Made by a program: the position numbers and the translations under genes. From contig NZ_MBSS01000056.1 of assembly GCF_001695855.1 (NCBI RefSeq), positions 62,001 to 126,000 on the forward strand: a DNA stretch of 64,000 nucleotides, given 5' to 3'. This DNA is from Ensifer sp. LC163. GTDB lineage: Bacteria > Pseudomonadota > Alphaproteobacteria > Rhizobiales > Rhizobiaceae. The notes beneath the pieces are model-generated. The model was not told the DNA's origin and searched no databases. It saw only the letters and a list, made by a program, of their open reading frames with translations. Positions within the stretch are counted from its first letter, which is position 1; each line of letters begins with the position of its first letter. Of the stretch, positions 7,860 through 16,568 are shown piece by piece.

Positions 7860-9011
7860 TCAGGCCGCAGCCGGATTGAGCAAGCCCATGTCGATATCGG
7901 TGAGTTCGACACACCGCTCAAGCGCCTTGCCTGCCTCATCGAACAGGTGGCAATCGGCGGCACGAATGCCCGTCAGCACCTGTTCTTCCGGGCGGATTGC
8001 CACCGTGCCCGGCAGCATCGCGCAGTAGTTTTCCCCTTCGCCATTGATGGCGGCATAGGCGACCGTATGGGCGCCGAGGCGTTCGATCACCGTTGGCGTG
8101 ACCTTCAGCGACAGGTCGCCGGCTCCGAGCAGAATGTGCTCAGGCCGGACGCCCAGCGTCAATGTCCGCCCGACCAGGCCACCATGCGGCCTGACCGGGA
8201 CGACAGCGGTCTGGCCCTTGTAGTCGACCTCCATGCCGGCATCGCTGACACCTTTGCAGGTGACCGGCAGGAAGTTCATCTTCGGATTACCGATGAAGCC
8301 GGCGACGAAGATGTTGGCAGGCTTGTGGTAGAGTTCGAGCGGCGCGCCTGTCTGGGCGATTTCACCGGCATTGAGGACGACGATCCGGTCCGCCATCGTC
8401 ATCGCTTCGACCTGGTCGTGCGTGACGTAGATCATCGTGGCCCGCAATTGCCGGTGAAGTTTCGCCAGCTCAATGCGCATGTCGGCGCGCAGCGCCGCGT
8501 CGAGGTTCGACAGTGGCTCGTCGAAGAGAAAGATCTTCGGCTCGCGCACGATCGCCCGGCCGATCGCCACCCGTTGGCGCTGGCCGCCGGACAGCATTCC
8601 CGGCTTTTGCTGCAGCCGCTGGTCGAGATGGAGAATGCGGGCTGCGTGCTCCACCTTGGCCTTCAGTTTCTCTTCCGCCATCTTTTCCACGCGAAGTGGA
8701 AAGGCAATGTTCTCGAAGACGGTCATGTGCGGGTAGAGCGCGTAGGACTGGAAGACCATGGCGATCCCGCGCTTGACCGGCGGCAGGTCGTTGACGCGCT
8801 TGTCATCGATCAGGATGTCCCCCGAGCTGGTCTCATCGAGACCGGCTATCATCCTGAGCAATGTCGACTTGCCGCAACCGGAGGGTCCGACGAAAACGAC
8901 GAACTCACCGTTTTTGACTTCGAGCTCGATGCCTTTCAGCACCTCGAACGTCCCGTAGAATTTCTGAACCCTGTTGAGATTGAGCTGTCCCAAGAAACTG
9001 TCTCCGGCCAC
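7860..9011 (-). CDS. ABC transporter ATP-binding protein, UgpC/MalK type
   Basis: A 383-residue ATPase of the CUT1 carbohydrate importer class. Walker A GPSGCGKST is at residues 42-50, with the signature LSGGQRQRVAIGRA near 140, Walker B FLFDEPLSNLD, and an H-loop in YVTHDQVEA. The C-terminal 140 residues are the OB/TOBE regulatory region usual for MalK/UgpC proteins. It is the last gene of an operon with two permeases and a binding protein, after a hairpin-containing gap of 70 bp. It powers uptake of a sugar-like substrate; the substrate itself is set by the binding protein at 9082-10311. Confidence 0.95.
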   Translation of the reverse strand: MAGDSFLGQLNLNRVQKFYGTFEVLKGIELEVKNGEFVVFVGPSGCGKSTLLRMIAGLDETSSGDILIDDKRVNDLPPVKRGIAMVFQSYALYPHMTVFENIAFPLRVEKMAEEKLKAKVEHAARILHLDQRLQQKPGMLSGGQRQRVAIGRAIVREPKIFLFDEPLSNLDAALRADMRIELAKLHRQLRATMIYVTHDQVEAMTMADRIVVLNAGEIAQTGAPLELYHKPANIFVAGFIGNPKMNFLPVTCKGVSDAGMEVDYKGQTAVVPVRPHGGLVGRTLTLGVRPEHILLGAGDLSLKVTPTVIERLGAHTVAYAAINGEGENYCAMLPGTVAIRPEEQVLTGIRAADCHLFDEAGKALERCVELTDIDMGLLNPAAA

Positions 9012-9034
9012 CGGCGAGAAGCGGCCCGTTCGTA

Positions 9035-9069
9035 GCGGATTGGTTTGGGCCGCGAACCCAAGGATCCGC
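9035..9069 (-). repeat. Intercistronic hairpin after the binding-protein gene
   Basis: Nested stems GCGGAT/ATCCGC (9035-9040 with 9064-9069) and TTGGG/CCCAA (9045-9049 with 9057-9061) lie in the 70-bp gap between the binding-protein and ATPase genes. Such hairpins can protect upstream mRNA, giving more binding protein than ATPase. No T-run follows. Confidence 0.5.
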
Positions 9070-9081
9070 GGCCCGATGATC

Positions 9082-10311
9082 TTACTTGTACTCTTCGAGG
9101 TCGGAAGCCGCCTTCTTCAGGGCGTCGGCCGGTTCGGCCTTGCCGGTCACCACGGCCTGAACCATCTCGATAATGACGTTCTGGAAGCCCTTGTAATCAT
9201 TGAAGAGCGGCTCCGGACCACCGAAGGAGATGCCGTCGATGAACGGCTTCCAATAGGGATCCTTCTTGACGAATTCGTCGACCATCGGCGACGGACGCAG
9301 CGGCGTCAGGCCGGCGCCGCCCTGCAGCTCATATTCGCCCTGCGGACCCGGCGAGGTGATGAACTTGGCGAATTCTGTCGCCTTCTCCTCGACGCCCGAG
9401 CCCTTGAAGATCGCCAGGCTGTCGGTAATGAGCAGCGTTCCCTCGCCCTTGGCCGAGGGGCCGAGCGGCAGTGGCGCAACGCCCCAGTTGACCTTGGTTT
9501 CCTTCAGGCGCACGGCGGCGCCCGACCCTCCTTGAATCATGCCGACCTTGCCGTCGAGGAAGATGGCGCGGACCTCGTTCTGTTCGTAGGCGGTCGCGCC
9601 TTCGACGGAATAGGGAGTGATGTCCTTGTAGGCCTGGAGCGCAGCAAGAACTTCCGGGCTGTCGATGACGATCTTGTCGCCGTCGATCACCTTGCCGTTG
9701 TTGGTGTACACCCAGTGCATGAACTGGTGCATCGTGTTGTCGAAGGTCTTGGCCGGAAGGCCGTAACCGGCGATACCGGTCTTTTCCTTGATCGCCTTGG
9801 CAAACTCGATCTCTTCGGCCCAGGTCTTCGGCGGTGTCTCGGGATCAAGACCAGCCTGCTTGAACAGGTCCTTGTTCCAATAGAGCGCCTTGGTCGAGAA
9901 GGCCACCGGAACGCCCCACTGGTTGTCGTCGAAGGTCACCGTGTCGACGATGTTGGGGTAGTACGTCTTCTTTTCCTCGTCCGTCATTGGCACGGGAACG
10001 ATGAGATCGTTCTGCGCGAACTCCTTCAGCGTGCGCGAACCGACATAGGCCATGGCAACCGGTGTGCCGGCGGCGGCAAGCGTGGTGGCCTTGTCCTGGC
10101 ACTGGGCCCAGCCGACCACTTCCGGCGCGACGTCCCAGCCGGGATTCTTTTCCTCCCACTGCTTGATATACTTCTCGTGAACCGGGTCCATCACGTCGCC
10201 GCAGTAGATCCAGCTGATCTCCTGGTCGGCCGCTTGGGCGGTGACGGCGCCAAGCGCGGTCGAACCGAGCAGGGCCAGGGCGAGTACCCCTGTCTTGAGT
10301 TGAATTGACAC
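9082..10311 (-). CDS. CUT1 ABC transporter substrate-binding protein
   Basis: A 409-residue extracellular solute-binding protein (family 1). The start is GTG at 10311, which gives a signal peptide (VSIQLKTGVLALALLGS..., Ala-rich cleavage region before ADQEIS near residue 28) and is preceded by GGGAGC. Upstream frame continuation would enter the permease gene. The mature protein has the usual two-lobed features, for example NKDLFKQAGLDPETPPKTWAE and a C-terminal PYWKPFIDGISFGG stretch. It is periplasmic and binds an unidentified sugar or glycoconjugate for the two permeases encoded upstream. The link to the hexosaminidase operon through a shared operator suggests an amino-sugar-containing ligand, which is inference. 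Confidence 0.92.
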   Translation of the reverse strand: MSIQLKTGVLALALLGSTALGAVTAQAADQEISWIYCGDVMDPVHEKYIKQWEEKNPGWDVAPEVVGWAQCQDKATTLAAAGTPVAMAYVGSRTLKEFAQNDLIVPVPMTDEEKKTYYPNIVDTVTFDDNQWGVPVAFSTKALYWNKDLFKQAGLDPETPPKTWAEEIEFAKAIKEKTGIAGYGLPAKTFDNTMHQFMHWVYTNNGKVIDGDKIVIDSPEVLAALQAYKDITPYSVEGATAYEQNEVRAIFLDGKVGMIQGGSGAAVRLKETKVNWGVAPLPLGPSAKGEGTLLITDSLAIFKGSGVEEKATEFAKFITSPGPQGEYELQGGAGLTPLRPSPMVDEFVKKDPYWKPFIDGISFGGPEPLFNDYKGFQNVIIEMVQAVVTGKAEPADALKKAASDLEEYK

Positions 10312-10346
10312 GTTGGAAGCTCCCGTTCTCTGGTGGTTGATTGGTT

Positions 10347-11204
10347 TTATTGTTTCACCGCGCCTGCGGTCAGCCCGCTGACGAGATACCGTTGTAGGAG
10401 GAAGATCACGACGACTGCCGGCGCGATGCCGACGAAGCTCGCCGCCATGAGCTCGTTCCAGATCACCTCCTGGCGACCGAAATAGGCGAAGAGCCCAACC
10501 GGTAGCGGCATGTATTCGGTCTTGGAATTGAAAGTCAGAGCGTAGATGAATTGCTGGGCATAGGCGCCGATGAAGGTGGTGATCGCCACCACGGTGATAC
10601 CCGGCATGGCAATCGGCAGGATCACCCGGCGCAACGTATAGAAATGGCTCGCGCCGTCGACAAAAGCGGCCTCGTCCAGCTCGCGCGGGATGCGCATCAT
10701 ATAGGTGCGCAACAGCCAGATCGCCGATGGAATAAGGAAGGCGACGCCGGGCATAATCATGGCGAGATAGGTGTTGAGCACGCCGAAGCTGCGCATCAGC
10801 CGGAACAACGGTATGAGCAGCACGGCGCCGGAGAACATGTTGACCGCGAGAAACGCACCGAGCAGCGCGCCGCTGCCGCGGAAGTTGAACCGGGCAAAGG
10901 CATAGGCGGCCGGAATGACCAGTATCAGCACGATGGCCGTCACGATGGTGGAGATGAAGAAGGAGTTGAAGATGTATCGGGCAAAACCGGGCACGCTCTC
11001 CCACATGGTGTAGTAAGCGGCGAAGGAGCCGTTTTCGGGCCAGAAGCGGTAAGGCGAGGAAAACAGAAGCCCGAGCGGCTTCAACGATACCAGGAACCCC
11101 TCGACGAATGGCGCCAGGATGAAGCCAAGGAAGACAAGGATGCCGGCATAGATGGCGACGAGCTCATACCAGCGATAGCGGTTGATCATGGCAGGCTGGC
11201 TCAT
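10347..11204 (-). CDS. CUT1 ABC transporter permease, MalG type
   Basis: A 285-residue inner-membrane permease with about six hydrophobic segments. The cytoplasmic EAA loop is ELDEAAFVDGASHFYTLRRV, ending in a conserved LP, typical of the MalG/LacG branch. Its start overlaps the stop of the MalF-type permease by 4 bp (ATGA), indicating translational coupling. The binding-protein gene follows 35 bp later. It pairs with the 294-residue permease to form the translocation pore. Confidence 0.94.
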   Translation of the reverse strand: MSQPAMINRYRWYELVAIYAGILVFLGFILAPFVEGFLVSLKPLGLLFSSPYRFWPENGSFAAYYTMWESVPGFARYIFNSFFISTIVTAIVLILVIPAAYAFARFNFRGSGALLGAFLAVNMFSGAVLLIPLFRLMRSFGVLNTYLAMIMPGVAFLIPSAIWLLRTYMMRIPRELDEAAFVDGASHFYTLRRVILPIAMPGITVVAITTFIGAYAQQFIYALTFNSKTEYMPLPVGLFAYFGRQEVIWNELMAASFVGIAPAVVVIFLLQRYLVSGLTAGAVKQ

Positions 11205-12085
11205 TTCTGTTCCCCCGCAGCGAGGCGACTGGTGACCCGGAAATAGGCAAAGCAGAAGATCGACAAGAAGATGCAGATCAGCACGGCGCGCGCAGCACCC
11301 TCCCCGTATTTCTTCGACCCGATGGCGGTCCGGTAGGTATCGATGATCATCGTGGTGGTCTCGCCATTCGGCCCGCCCTGGGTGAGGATCCAGATGATAT
11401 CGAAGGAATTGAAGGTGGCGATCAGCGACAGCATCGACATGGTGATCAGCGAAGGCACCAGTAGCGGCAGCGTGATGCGGCGGAAGCGATAGAAGCGCCC
11501 TGCCCCGTCCGTCCAGGCCGCCTCATAGAGGTCCTGCGGGATCGCCTGCATCGCAGCCAGCATATAGAGCGTGACCAGCGGCACGCCGATCCAGACGTCG
11601 GTGATGATCGTCGCCCAAAAGGCCGTCTCGCCGCGTGCAAGGAAAGCGATCGGTCCGTCGATGAGCCCCCAGTTCTGCAGCACGCCGGAAATCATGCCGA
11701 ACTGGCCGTTGTACATCCAGCCCCACATGAAGATGCCGATGGCCATCGGCACGATCCACGGCGGCATGGTGAGCAGGCGGAAGAGCGCACGGCCGGGCAC
11801 GGCCGCATTCAGCATCGTCGCGCCGAAGACACCGATGATCATTTTGATCGAGACCGAGAAGAAGGTCCAGATGAAGGTGCGGAAGATGACTTCGGCAAAG
11901 GTCTCGTTGAAGATCTTGTCGTAGTTGGCCCAGCCGACCCAATTCGTCGTCTTCTTCAGCGACGCGTCGGTGAACGACAGGATGAAGGTGTCGACAAGGG
12001 GATAGGCGACGATGACCGTGACATAGAGCACGGCGGGCAAGAGCAGGATCCAGGCGAAGATGACCGTGCTGCGTTGAACACTCAT
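11201..12085 (-). CDS. CUT1 ABC transporter permease, MalF type
   Basis: A 294-residue permease with about six membrane spans. The EAA loop is LYEAAWTDGAGRFYRFRRI followed by LPLL, and the segment near the C-terminus, FNSFDIIWILTQGGPNG, is the usual signature of MalF/UgpA-type proteins. It is the second gene of the operon, 13 bp after the Gfo/Idh/MocA gene, and overlaps the MalG-type gene by 4 bp. Confidence 0.94.
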   Translation of the reverse strand: MSVQRSTVIFAWILLLPAVLYVTVIVAYPLVDTFILSFTDASLKKTTNWVGWANYDKIFNETFAEVIFRTFIWTFFSVSIKMIIGVFGATMLNAAVPGRALFRLLTMPPWIVPMAIGIFMWGWMYNGQFGMISGVLQNWGLIDGPIAFLARGETAFWATIITDVWIGVPLVTLYMLAAMQAIPQDLYEAAWTDGAGRFYRFRRITLPLLVPSLITMSMLSLIATFNSFDIIWILTQGGPNGETTTMIIDTYRTAIGSKKYGEGAARAVLICIFLSIFCFAYFRVTSRLAAGEQK

Positions 12086-12098
12086 CCCGCTACTCCCC

Positions 12099-13256
12099 TC
12101 AAGCCGCGCGCGAATGCAAGGCTTCGTCGAAACGATCCCAGATCGGCCGCAGATCGATCACGCTTCGCTTGCGCCGTGCCTCGTCCATCGACAATGCGAG
12201 GATGCCCGCTTCGAGCGCATCGATGGTCGAGACCGGCAGCGGTCTTCCGTCGCGCACATGGCCGATGATATCGGTCGCCATCTGCTCATCGGCGCCGTAG
12301 TGCTGCGACAGTTCGGTGGCCGCGTATTTGTTCTCGATCACCTTCTTGCCGGTCAGCATCTCGTGCACGTCGAAATAGCCGCGGATGAAGTCGCCCTCGG
12401 CCATGCCGCGCGATCCCATGATGCAGAAGCGGCGGAATTGGTCCGGCACATTGAGATTGGTATGGAAGTTCATGCCGACGCCGTTGGCGTATTCGACGAT
12501 GGCGACCTGATAGTCGATGATGTCGCCGTCGCTGTCGAACACCTTGTCGGATCCCATCCAGCCGCTCGGCTTGCGATGGAAGAGTTCGAGGTCGTTGATG
12601 CCCTCGCGTGCGGGGTCGTTGGCGGGAATAAAGCTCTTGCGCCCGCCGAAGCTGGCAACGCGTTCCGGCCTCGCACCGATAACGCCGTTGTAGAGATCAA
12701 GGTCGTGGCAGCATTTCTCCAGCATGAAACTGCCGGAATAGCGCTCGTAGCGGCGCCAGTCACGCATGAAGAAGGCGCCGTGGTAGGGTTCGATATGTTC
12801 GGATGCCTCGATCGAGACGACCTGGCCGAGCTTTCCTTCGGCAAGGGCGGCGCGCAGGTCGCGGTACATCGGCGCATAGCGCAGCACGAGGCCGACCATC
12901 AGGCGCTCATGGCCGAACTTCGCCATCAGTTGCGCAAGCTCCAGGCTTTCCTGGACCGTCGTCACGATCGGCTTTTCGCTGAACACCTTGAGACCGGCTT
13001 CAAGCCCGGTCCGGATATGATCGAGGTGCATATGGTTCGGCGAACCGATCATCAAGAGGTCGAGCTTCTCGTTGGCGATCAGTTCTTCAGGCGTCGCATA
13101 GGCCGTGCCGGCGGAGATGCCTTTTTCCGTCAGGCTCGGCAGTCCAGCCGGATTCGGATCGACGTATCCGGCGATCTCGAAGTTCTCATCCATGGCTTTG
13201 AAAACGTAGCCCAGATATCCCAGGCGGAATCCGAGTCCGATTATCCCGACTTTCAT
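12099..13256 (-). CDS. Gfo/Idh/MocA family oxidoreductase
   Basis: A 385-residue NAD(P)-dependent sugar or sugar-acid dehydrogenase. The Rossmann motif GIIGLGFRLG starts at residue 4, followed by the family motif FSEKPIVTT (EKP) near residue 100, and a C-terminal alpha/beta domain with a histidine-containing KCCHDLDLYNG segment. The start is ATG 13256 (MKVGIIGLG); the 38 codons before it lie in the promoter and operator region. It is the first gene of the CUT1 operon, so its substrate is probably imported by that transporter. Members oxidise sugars, inositols or amino-sugar derivatives; the specific one is unknown. Confidence 0.9.
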   Translation of the reverse strand: MKVGIIGLGFRLGYLGYVFKAMDENFEIAGYVDPNPAGLPSLTEKGISAGTAYATPEELIANEKLDLLMIGSPNHMHLDHIRTGLEAGLKVFSEKPIVTTVQESLELAQLMAKFGHERLMVGLVLRYAPMYRDLRAALAEGKLGQVVSIEASEHIEPYHGAFFMRDWRRYERYSGSFMLEKCCHDLDLYNGVIGARPERVASFGGRKSFIPANDPAREGINDLELFHRKPSGWMGSDKVFDSDGDIIDYQVAIVEYANGVGMNFHTNLNVPDQFRRFCIMGSRGMAEGDFIRGYFDVHEMLTGKKVIENKYAATELSQHYGADEQMATDIIGHVRDGRPLPVSTIDALEAGILALSMDEARRKRSVIDLRPIWDRFDEALHSRAA

Positions 13257-13614
13257 GCTCGCACTGTTCCCTTGCCTTATGGCGTAATTTATTTTCGCAG
13301 ACTGGTGCAGTTTTTTCAGGTCGTCAACCCAAATCCGCGTATTTTGTAAAATTGTGAAATTCATTTTCATAAACCCCGGAAATGCTGAGAATCACGCCAC
13401 AACCCAAAAGGGAGGTAACCCATTCACGCTACAACAGGGGGAAAGCGGTCCAGACCAATGCGGCCTCGGCACGCAACGCGCGCCGATGGCGGCAGAATGG
13501 ATGGGCGGCGAAACTGGAGCGTTTCCGTCTTGAACCGAGTCGTAGAAGCGCTCTATTTCTTTGTTTTTCGTAATTTCTGGCGGAAGGCCGTTTCGCACCT
13601 TTCCTGGAAAGGCC
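13257..13614. other. Intergenic region with operon promoter, operator and RIME1 copy
   Basis: This 358-bp gap separates the Gfo/ABC operon from the end of the betaine ABC operon. It holds the RpiR-type palindrome (13355-13370), an AT-rich stretch typical of a promoter upstream of the Gfo gene, and most of a RIME1 element (13516-13618). A 63-codon frame on the plus strand (13382-13573) overlaps the repeat and is not supported. Confidence 0.6.
13355..13370. promoter_or_regulatory. Putative RpiR-type operator, site 2
   Basis: On the minus strand this reads ATGAAAATGAATTTCA, the same as site 1 at 5696-5710 except for one inserted T. It lies 99 bp upstream of the Gfo/Idh/MocA start, in an AT-rich leader. 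It suggests co-regulation of the CUT1 operon with the hexosaminidase operon. Confidence 0.5.
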
Positions 13615-13618
13615 CTAT
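13516..13618. repeat. RIME1-type rhizobial intergenic mosaic element, copy 1
   Basis: It begins GGAGCGTTTCCG, has an internal GTAGAAGCGCTCTAT, a T-rich centre (CTTTGTTTTTCG), GGCGGAAGGCCGTTTCGC, and ends TTTCCTGGAAAGGCCCTAT. It aligns over its whole length with copies at 49661-49765 and 63741-63846. It contains two partial palindromes and is the most diverged of the three. Its end overlaps the TAG stop (13615-13617) of the permease gene. Confidence 0.85.
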
Positions 13619-14352
13619 CGCCCCATCCGGGAACCGAGGCTTCGTTCAGCCGCCTGCAGGGCATCGTGGATCAGCACTGCGAGCACCGCAACGATGAGGC
13701 CGCCCTGGACAACGAAGGCAAGGTTGTTCGACTGGAGGCCGGCGATGATCACTTCACCGAGCGTTCTTGCCGCCACCGTCGAGCCGATCGTCGCGGTTGC
13801 CAGGCTGATGACGACGGAGAGCCGGATGCCGGCGAGGATCACCGGCATCGCCAGAGGCAGTTCGATTTTCAGGAGCCGCTGGCGACCGGTCATGCCGGTG
13901 CCCCGCGCCGCCTCCATTGTCGATTGCGGCAAGGTCGTCAGCCCGGTCAGGGCGTTCTCGAAGATCGGCAGCAGACCGTAGAGGAAGAGCGCGATGAGCG
14001 TCGGCTTTTCGCCGAAACCGAAGATCGGCACCGCGAGCGCCAGCACGGCGACCGGCGGAAATGTCTGGCCGATGTTCACAAGGCTGCGCGAGAGCGGCAG
14101 GAATTCGGCGCCCGATGTTCGCGTCACCAGGATCGCCAGTGCCAGTGCGACCACGGTAGCGCCAGCCGTCGCAATCGCGACTGTGCGCAGATGAAGCAGC
14201 GTCAGTTGCAGCAGGCTGCCCTGATTATAGATTGCCGGCGCGTTCTCCTGCACCAGCGGCCGCAGCAGCGGCTCGAACCATTGCGGCTGAACGAGAAAGG
14301 CGACCAGGGCTGCAAGAGCGAGCAGCCGAAACAGGTTGGGAAGACGCAGCAT
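13615..14352 (-). CDS. Glycine betaine-type ABC transporter permease, YehW-like
   Basis: A 245-residue permease of the OpuC/YehW group with five or six hydrophobic segments and an EAA loop MEAARGTGMTGRQRLLKIEL ending in PLA. It starts within the stop codon of the ATPase gene (TAATG, 1-bp overlap). It is the last gene of the operon; its stop codon TAG coincides with the terminal CTAT of the adjacent RIME1 element. It forms the membrane channel with the larger permease at 15287-16453. Confidence 0.92.
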   Translation of the reverse strand: MLRLPNLFRLLALAALVAFLVQPQWFEPLLRPLVQENAPAIYNQGSLLQLTLLHLRTVAIATAGATVVALALAILVTRTSGAEFLPLSRSLVNIGQTFPPVAVLALAVPIFGFGEKPTLIALFLYGLLPIFENALTGLTTLPQSTMEAARGTGMTGRQRLLKIELPLAMPVILAGIRLSVVISLATATIGSTVAARTLGEVIIAGLQSNNLAFVVQGGLIVAVLAVLIHDALQAAERSLGSRMGR

Positions 14353-15290
14353 TACGATCGTCCCGCGGCACGCTGCGCCAGACCATCAAGGCTGACCTTG
14401 CCAATGAGAACACCATCGGGGCCAACGACGGGAAGAGCCTTGCGGCCGGACCAGAGCAGCGTCGACAGGGCCTCGCGCTGGCTGACGGCGCTCGAAATCG
14501 CCTTTCCCTCCGCCGTACCGGGTTCGACGGCAGTTGCGACGGTTTCGATCGCCAGCAGCCGAAACGGTCGTTCACCGGCTCCGATCAGGCTCTCGACGAA
14601 ACCGGTCGCCGGTTTTACGAGCATCTCGGCCGGCGTTGTGTATTGCACCACTTCGCCCTTGTCCATGACGGCGATGCGGTCGGCCAGATGGAAGGCCTCC
14701 TCCATGTCGTGCGTGACAAGGACGATGGTCGTCTCGAAATGCTTCTGGATTGCCAGCAGATCGTCCTGAGCCTTGGCGCGAATGATCGGATCGAGTGCAC
14801 CGAAGGGTTCATCCATCAACAGCACCTTGGGCTCTGCCGCAAGCGCACGGGCAACGCCGACGCGCTGCTGCTGGCCGCCGGAAAGTTCGTGCGGATAGCG
14901 CGGGCCGAACGCCGCCGGATCGAGCTGAAACAGCGTCAGCAGCTCGGCGACCTTCGCGTCGATGCGGGCGCGGTCCCAGCCGAGCAGCGTCGGCACGGTG
15001 GCAATGTTCTGCGCGACGGTTCGATGCGGAAACAGGCCGTGACCCTGGATCGCATAGCCGATCCGCCGGCGCAGCTCGTAGCCCGGCAGCGACCGGTTGT
15101 CCTCGCCGTCGAGCCTGATCGTGCCCGATGTCGGTTCGACCAGGCGATTGATCATCCTGAGCAGTGTCGTCTTGCCGGAGCCGGACGTGCCGACGATGAC
15201 AGTGACCGTGCGTGGTGCGATCGTCAGGCTCACATCCCTGACGACAGTCGTTTCGCCATAGCGCTTCGTGATGCCTTCAATCTCGATCAT
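14352..15290 (-). CDS. Glycine betaine-type ABC transporter ATP-binding protein with CBS domain, YehX/OpuCA-like
   Basis: A 312-residue ATPase. Walker A GTSGSGKTT is at about residues 34-42, then [27 protein letters not shown] and the H-loop in LVTHDMEEA. The last 70 residues look like a single CBS-type domain (SRREAL-like SQREALSTLLWSGRKALPVV), which in OpuA-type systems can sense ionic strength. The ATG at 15290 gives MIEIEGITKRYG; it overlaps the upstream permease gene by 4 bp. Energises uptake of betaine-like compatible solutes. Confidence 0.93.
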   Translation of the reverse strand: MIEIEGITKRYGETTVVRDVSLTIAPRTVTVIVGTSGSGKTTLLRMINRLVEPTSGTIRLDGEDNRSLPGYELRRRIGYAIQGHGLFPHRTVAQNIATVPTLLGWDRARIDAKVAELLTLFQLDPAAFGPRYPHELSGGQQQRVGVARALAAEPKVLLMDEPFGALDPIIRAKAQDDLLAIQKHFETTIVLVTHDMEEAFHLADRIAVMDKGEVVQYTTPAEMLVKPATGFVESLIGAGERPFRLLAIETVATAVEPGTAEGKAISSAVSQREALSTLLWSGRKALPVVGPDGVLIGKVSLDGLAQRAAGRS

Positions 15291-16453
15291 GCGCTTTGCA
15301 CCTGGTTGCGGTTTGGTGTGGCCATCTCGATCAAGGCATCGAGGACGATTGCGGCCGTGAACGCCAGGACGACGGTCGGAACCGCCCCGAGCAGCACCAG
15401 ATCCATCGCCGTCTGCCCGACCCCCTGGAAAACGAAGACGCCGAAACCGCCGCCACCGATCAGCGCCGCGATCGTCGCAAGTCCGATGTTCTGAACGAGG
15501 ACGATGCGAATGCCGGTGAGAATGACCGGGAAGGCCAGCGGAAATTCGATGCCGGCGAGGCGCTGGAAATCCGTCATGCCGATGCCGCGTGCCGCATCGT
15601 TGGCCTCTCTTGGCACACCGGCAAGCCCAACCACCGTATTGGCGACGACAGGCAGAAGCGAATAGAGGAAGAGGGCGACGAAGGCCGGAGCCGCGCCGAT
15701 CCCGCGGATACCGATGGCGGCGGCCCCTGGCACGTGGATCGCGAGCCAGCCAAGCGGCGCGATCAAAATGCCGAAAAGCGCGATCGACGGGATCGTCTGG
15801 ATCGCATTCAAGACGCCGAGTAGGCCGTCGCGCAGGCGCGGGACGCGATGGCAGAGAACGCCGACCGGAATGCCAATGATGGTTGCGGCAGCAAGCGAGC
15901 CCAAGGCGAGCATCACATGCTTGCCGGCCTCGGCCCAGAAGGTCTCGGCCCGGCTGGCGTATTCCTTGAGGAGCGACAGACCGTCCCAGGTGCCGGACAT
16001 CAGGAGCGCGGCGACAAAACCGAGCACGCCGCAAAGGAACAGAACCCGCACCAACGGCGACGGCCGCAACCGGGTCAAGGCGTCGGCGGCCAGCAGACCG
16101 AGCGCGAAAAGCAGGACCCAGAACCCGGAAGCCGGTGAAACGCGAGCATAGCTGTTTTCGGGTGGTGTCAGGTGGCCGGCGGCAGCACCAATGCCCAGCG
16201 CCAGCGCAGCGATTGTCGAAAAAGCGATGGCAAGGCGCAGCGGGCTTGGCGTTTTCAGAGCGGCGACAATTGCTGCAGCAATGACGAAGAGAAGAATAAC
16301 AGTGGCCCACACCGGCGGCAGGGCTTCGCTGATCGACCTCGCCTCGCCAGCGACGATGCGATTGGCGCGAAAGGTCGCGAAAGGCGCCAGGAATGCACCG
16401 TATGCGGCAAGTGCGGCAATGATCACGCCAAGCTTGTCCACGCGGAGCTGCAT
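15287..16453 (-). CDS. Glycine betaine-type ABC transporter permease, YehY-like (long form)
   Basis: A 388-residue permease, about 140 residues longer than the partner YehW-like protein. The N-terminal half carries several extra hydrophobic segments (for example VWATVILLFVIAAAIVAAL), as in YehY. The C-terminal half is the ABC permease domain with the EAA loop EANDAARGIGMTDFQRLAGI. It overlaps the ATPase gene by 4 bp (ATGA). It follows the binding-protein gene after a 115-bp gap that contains a terminator-like hairpin. Confidence 0.92.
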   Translation of the reverse strand: MQLRVDKLGVIIAALAAYGAFLAPFATFRANRIVAGEARSISEALPPVWATVILLFVIAAAIVAALKTPSPLRLAIAFSTIAALALGIGAAAGHLTPPENSYARVSPASGFWVLLFALGLLAADALTRLRPSPLVRVLFLCGVLGFVAALLMSGTWDGLSLLKEYASRAETFWAEAGKHVMLALGSLAAATIIGIPVGVLCHRVPRLRDGLLGVLNAIQTIPSIALFGILIAPLGWLAIHVPGAAAIGIRGIGAAPAFVALFLYSLLPVVANTVVGLAGVPREANDAARGIGMTDFQRLAGIEFPLAFPVILTGIRIVLVQNIGLATIAALIGGGGFGVFVFQGVGQTAMDLVLLGAVPTVVLAFTAAIVLDALIEMATPNRNQVQSA

Positions 16454-16510
16454 CAGATCCCTTTTTCTCGCCCGGCTTCCGCTCGACGGACCCTGGTTGT
16501 TCTACGCTCA

Positions 16511-16550
16511 GAAAAGAAAACGCTGGCCGGATGTGCGCATCCGACCAGCG
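16511..16550 (-). terminator. Terminator/attenuator between osmF and the permease genes
   Basis: A long stem (CGCTGGCCGGATG 16521-16533 pairing with CATCCGACCAGCG 16538-16550, one G-T pair) with a 4-nt loop is followed in the minus direction by TTTTCTTTTC. It lies 18 bp past the osmF stop, inside the operon, and probably lets only part of transcription continue into the permease genes. Confidence 0.7.
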
Positions 16551-16568
16551 TCGAACCTTTGCGTCAAC

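Noticed and set aside
13382-13573. A 63-codon plus-strand frame upstream of the Gfo operon
   Set aside because: It overlaps the RIME1 repeat, has no ribosome binding site and an Arg-rich composition typical of random GC-rich frames.
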